Positions 44,788 to 46,063 of a stretch of DNA of 46,063 nt are shown here, in pieces. Position 1 is the stretch's first letter. Every line of letters begins with the position of its first letter. The stretch is from Candidatus Prevotella equi (GTDB lineage Bacteria > Bacteroidota > Bacteroidia > Bacteroidales > Bacteroidaceae): positions 1 through 46,063 of the forward strand of contig JAGHTW010000041.1 of the NCBI GenBank assembly GCA_018065145.1, given 5' to 3'. A program made the position numbers and the translations under genes. A model generated the notes under the pieces. That model was not told the DNA's origin. It saw only the letters and a list, made by a program, of their open reading frames with translations, and ran no database searches.

Positions 44788-45612
44788 ATGTTCGTTAAAA
44801 CAAACTTCACCCAGGAAGAGTTACAACAGATAAATACCGTCAACGATACTCTCGACACTCTGCGCAACACTGCCAGCGCTTACGACAAAGGCGAAGATAT
44901 CAATGCTGAGACATTACAGGCACTCATCGACGACATCCTTGAGAACGTGGCGCCGTTGGCAGAACGTCTCGGTATGCATGCAGAGCAGAAAGAATTGCAG
45001 GACACCTGTATCAGAATAGGTTATCCCGAGGATTACGCAAAACTGAAGAGACTGCTGCAGGAGTCTGAGGCATCGTGCGAGATGGTGTTCAAGACGTTTG
45101 CTCTTCCTATACGCGCCATGATTGACGACTTAGGCATAGAGTATGAATTCCTCTATCGCATGAAGTCTATATACAGCATTTGGCGTAAGATGCGCATCGA
45201 CCATAAGGAGTTTGACGATGTGTATGACCTCTTCGCCACGCGTATAGTATATAAGGTGCCGGAGAATATCACGACAGCACCATGGGAGGTGCAGCAGCCA
45301 AAGGAGACACAGGACCTGTGCCCTACCCCTTCAGAGGCACTGCCGCAACCTAATGGCAACATCGATATTGAGAAACTTTTCTGTTGGCGCATCTATAATG
45401 TCATCGCAATGCTCTACCGCATTCATCCAGACAGAATAAAGAACTGGGTGTCTAACCCTAAACCCTCTGGTTACCAGGCTCTTCAGATGACCGTCATGGG
45501 ACCAGACTGTAACTGGGTAGAGATACAGATACGCTCTGAGCGCATGGACTACGAAGCAGAACAAGGCGCCGCCGCACACTGGAAATACAAAGAAGAAACA
45601 GCGGTGAAGTAA
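44788..45612 (+). CDS. short RelA/SpoT-family (p)ppGpp synthetase-like protein
   Basis: A 274-residue protein, much shorter than full-length Rel (about 740). Residues about 53-90 (VAPLAERLGMHAEQKELQD) match the end of the Rel hydrolase domain, but the HD metal motif is absent. The synthetase domain is recognisable: MKSIYSIWRKM (125-135), FDDVYDLFATRIV (142-154, Asp147), NPKPSGYQALQ (223-233, Tyr229), WVEIQIRSERM (243-253, Glu245), and GAAAHWKYKEE. The usual HxT after the GYQ motif reads Gln, and a 40-residue Pro-rich insertion (156-195) splits the domain. No TGS or ACT regulatory domains. It may make (p)ppGpp or be a regulatory relative. It overlaps REP-like copy C at its stop. Confidence 0.8.
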   Translation: MFVKTNFTQEELQQINTVNDTLDTLRNTASAYDKGEDINAETLQALIDDILENVAPLAERLGMHAEQKELQDTCIRIGYPEDYAKLKRLLQESEASCEMVFKTFALPIRAMIDDLGIEYEFLYRMKSIYSIWRKMRIDHKEFDDVYDLFATRIVYKVPENITTAPWEVQQPKETQDLCPTPSEALPQPNGNIDIEKLFCWRIYNVIAMLYRIHPDRIKNWVSNPKPSGYQALQMTVMGPDCNWVEIQIRSERMDYEAEQGAAAHWKYKEETAVK

Positions 45613-45646
45613 GGGACCCACCCCGGCCCTCCCTAGAGGGAGGGGG
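45611..45646 (+). repeat. REP-like palindrome, copy C (diverged)
   Basis: AAGGGACCCACCCCGGC leads into a perfect CCCTCCCT-AG-AGGGAGGG hairpin (45627-45644). The layout (GGGACCC/GAGACCC head, pyrimidine run, G-C hairpin) matches copies A and B, although the stem bases differ. It begins at the stop codon of the RelA-like gene. Confidence 0.6.
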
Positions 45647-45704
45647 TACAATATCGCGCAAAAAAATTTAATACTAAAACGCAAAACAAACGCGAAATAA
45701 ACGT

Positions 45705-45746
45705 AAAAATGCGGCCTGAGGGTTAAAATCCTTAGACCGCATTTTT
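45705..45746. terminator. bidirectional intrinsic terminator
   Basis: AAAAATGCGGCCTGAGG pairs with CCTTAGACCGCATTTTT with two wobble or mismatch positions and a loop of about 7 nt. A-run on the left and T-run on the right let it serve both the RelA-like operon (+) and pyrH (-). Confidence 0.85.
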
Positions 45747-45790
45747 CATGTTTGTAAGTTATTGAAAACTAAGCGTTTGAAAGGGGCTCT

Positions 45791-45875
45791 GTAATCGTGC
45801 CACTTTTACACTGTAATCGTAATGCTTTTACCGAGTAATCGTGCCACGATTACTCGGTAAAAGTGGCACTATTAC
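45791..45875. repeat. four-unit quasi-palindromic array, exact 22-bp period
   Basis: Units of 19 bp begin at 45791, 45813, 45835 and 45857: GTAATCGTGCCACTTTTAC, GTAATCGTAATGCTTTTAC, GTAATCGTGCCACGATTAC, GTAAAAGTGGCACTATTAC, with 3-bp spacers. Each starts GTAA and ends TTAC. Unit 4 is the inverse of unit 1 with one mismatch. Inside, CTTTTACCGAGTAATCGTG (45825-45843) is mirrored perfectly after a 1-nt loop (to 45863), a 19-bp cruciform arm. Confidence 0.85.
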
Positions 45876-45922
45876 ATAAGGGGTGTAAAACGACTGTTTT
45901 TACCCTTGTTTTTTGTATAGAA

Positions 45923-46063
45923 TTAGTTGTGTACGAGGGTGCCGATTTCTTCACCTTCCATAACCTTCTTCAGGTTGCCTACGATGTCCATGTTGAAGAC
46001 ATAGATAGGCAGATTGTTCTGCATGCACATGGCTGTTGCAGTGATGTCCATCACCTTAAGGTT
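45923..46063 (-). CDS. pyrH: UMP kinase, C-terminal fragment (window edge)
   Basis: The last 46 codons of UMP kinase, cut by the window end. The reading begins [17 protein letters not shown], continues LPIYVFNMD, and ends [10 protein letters not shown], the typical C-terminus of bacterial PyrH (amino acid kinase family), which phosphorylates UMP to UDP in pyrimidine synthesis. Its 5' part lies outside the window. It converges on the RelA-like operon and shares the terminator at 45705-45746. Confidence 0.88.
   Translation of the reverse strand, partial: NLKVMDITATAMCMQNNLPIYVFNMDIVGNLKKVMEGEEIGTLVHN

Larger units (their letters stand above)
45613..45922. other. intergenic region between convergent genes
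   Basis: No gene is seen. It contains REP-like copy C (45611-45646), an AT-rich segment, a bidirectional terminator (45705-45746) and the 22-bp array (45791-45875). 45876-45922 shows nothing further. Confidence 0.7.

Noticed and set aside
45791..45875. CRISPR array
   Set aside because: Units are 22 bp apart with only 3-bp spacers and are themselves quasi-palindromic; no spacers or cas genes.

Overview
The window reads as a chromosomal segment of a Bacteroidales bacterium, most likely a Prevotella/Segatella-type gut or rumen member. The evidence is two SusC/SusD pairs, HU-HIG type HU protein, promoters matching the Bacteroidetes pattern TTTG-N19-21-TAnnTTTG, lipoproteins with Bacteroidetes-style N-termini, and dockerin-tailed polysaccharide enzymes. 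No rRNA, tRNA or CRISPR array was seen.

Left region (1-7600) is accessory. It starts with a hairpin-rich stretch that may be a structured RNA, then a 62-residue orphan divergent from a HigB/HigA toxin-antitoxin pair. An HU-type DNA-binding gene with a long hairpin-studded leader follows. Next come an AAA ATPase and a zinc-finger/TOPRIM primase-like protein, a pair typical of mobilizable elements but here without integrase or relaxase, then an AT-rich orphan of 364 residues. The region ends with a REP-associated Y1 transposase (RAYT) fused to a DprA/SLOG-like C-terminal domain. REP-like palindromes related to one another occur at 1476-1532, 2488-2541 and 45611-45646.

Central region (7602-43901) is a large polysaccharide utilization locus, all on the minus strand. 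Reading in the direction of transcription: a pectinesterase-like beta-helix protein; a large secreted multi-module binding-type protein followed by a terminator; then a tightly spaced cluster of eleven genes: fasciclin lipoprotein, SusC, SusD, fasciclin lipoprotein, fasciclin lipoprotein, SusC, SusD, clan-A glycosidase (possibly a GH30 galactanase), zinc-protease-like protein, rhamnogalacturonan lyase PL11 and a GH128-like glycosidase. The RAYT starts 7 nt after the last of these. The four enzymes from the glycosidase to the GH128-like protein all end in type I dockerin repeats. The gene set suggests attack on rhamnogalacturonan-I pectin and perhaps arabinogalactan proteins, with SusCD complexes importing the products. 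No HTCS or ECF regulator lies inside the window.

Right region (44011-46063) is core-like: a forward operon of an RsbW-type anti-sigma kinase, an STAS anti-anti-sigma factor and a short RelA/SpoT-family protein, then a bidirectional terminator, a striking four-unit 22-bp quasi-palindromic array, and the 3' end of pyrH (UMP kinase) on the minus strand.

The most unusual signals are the RAYT-SLOG fusion with its palindromes, and two intergenic arrays of about 22-bp-period quasi-palindromes (2410-2486 and 45791-45875). All domain calls are by eye, without database search.
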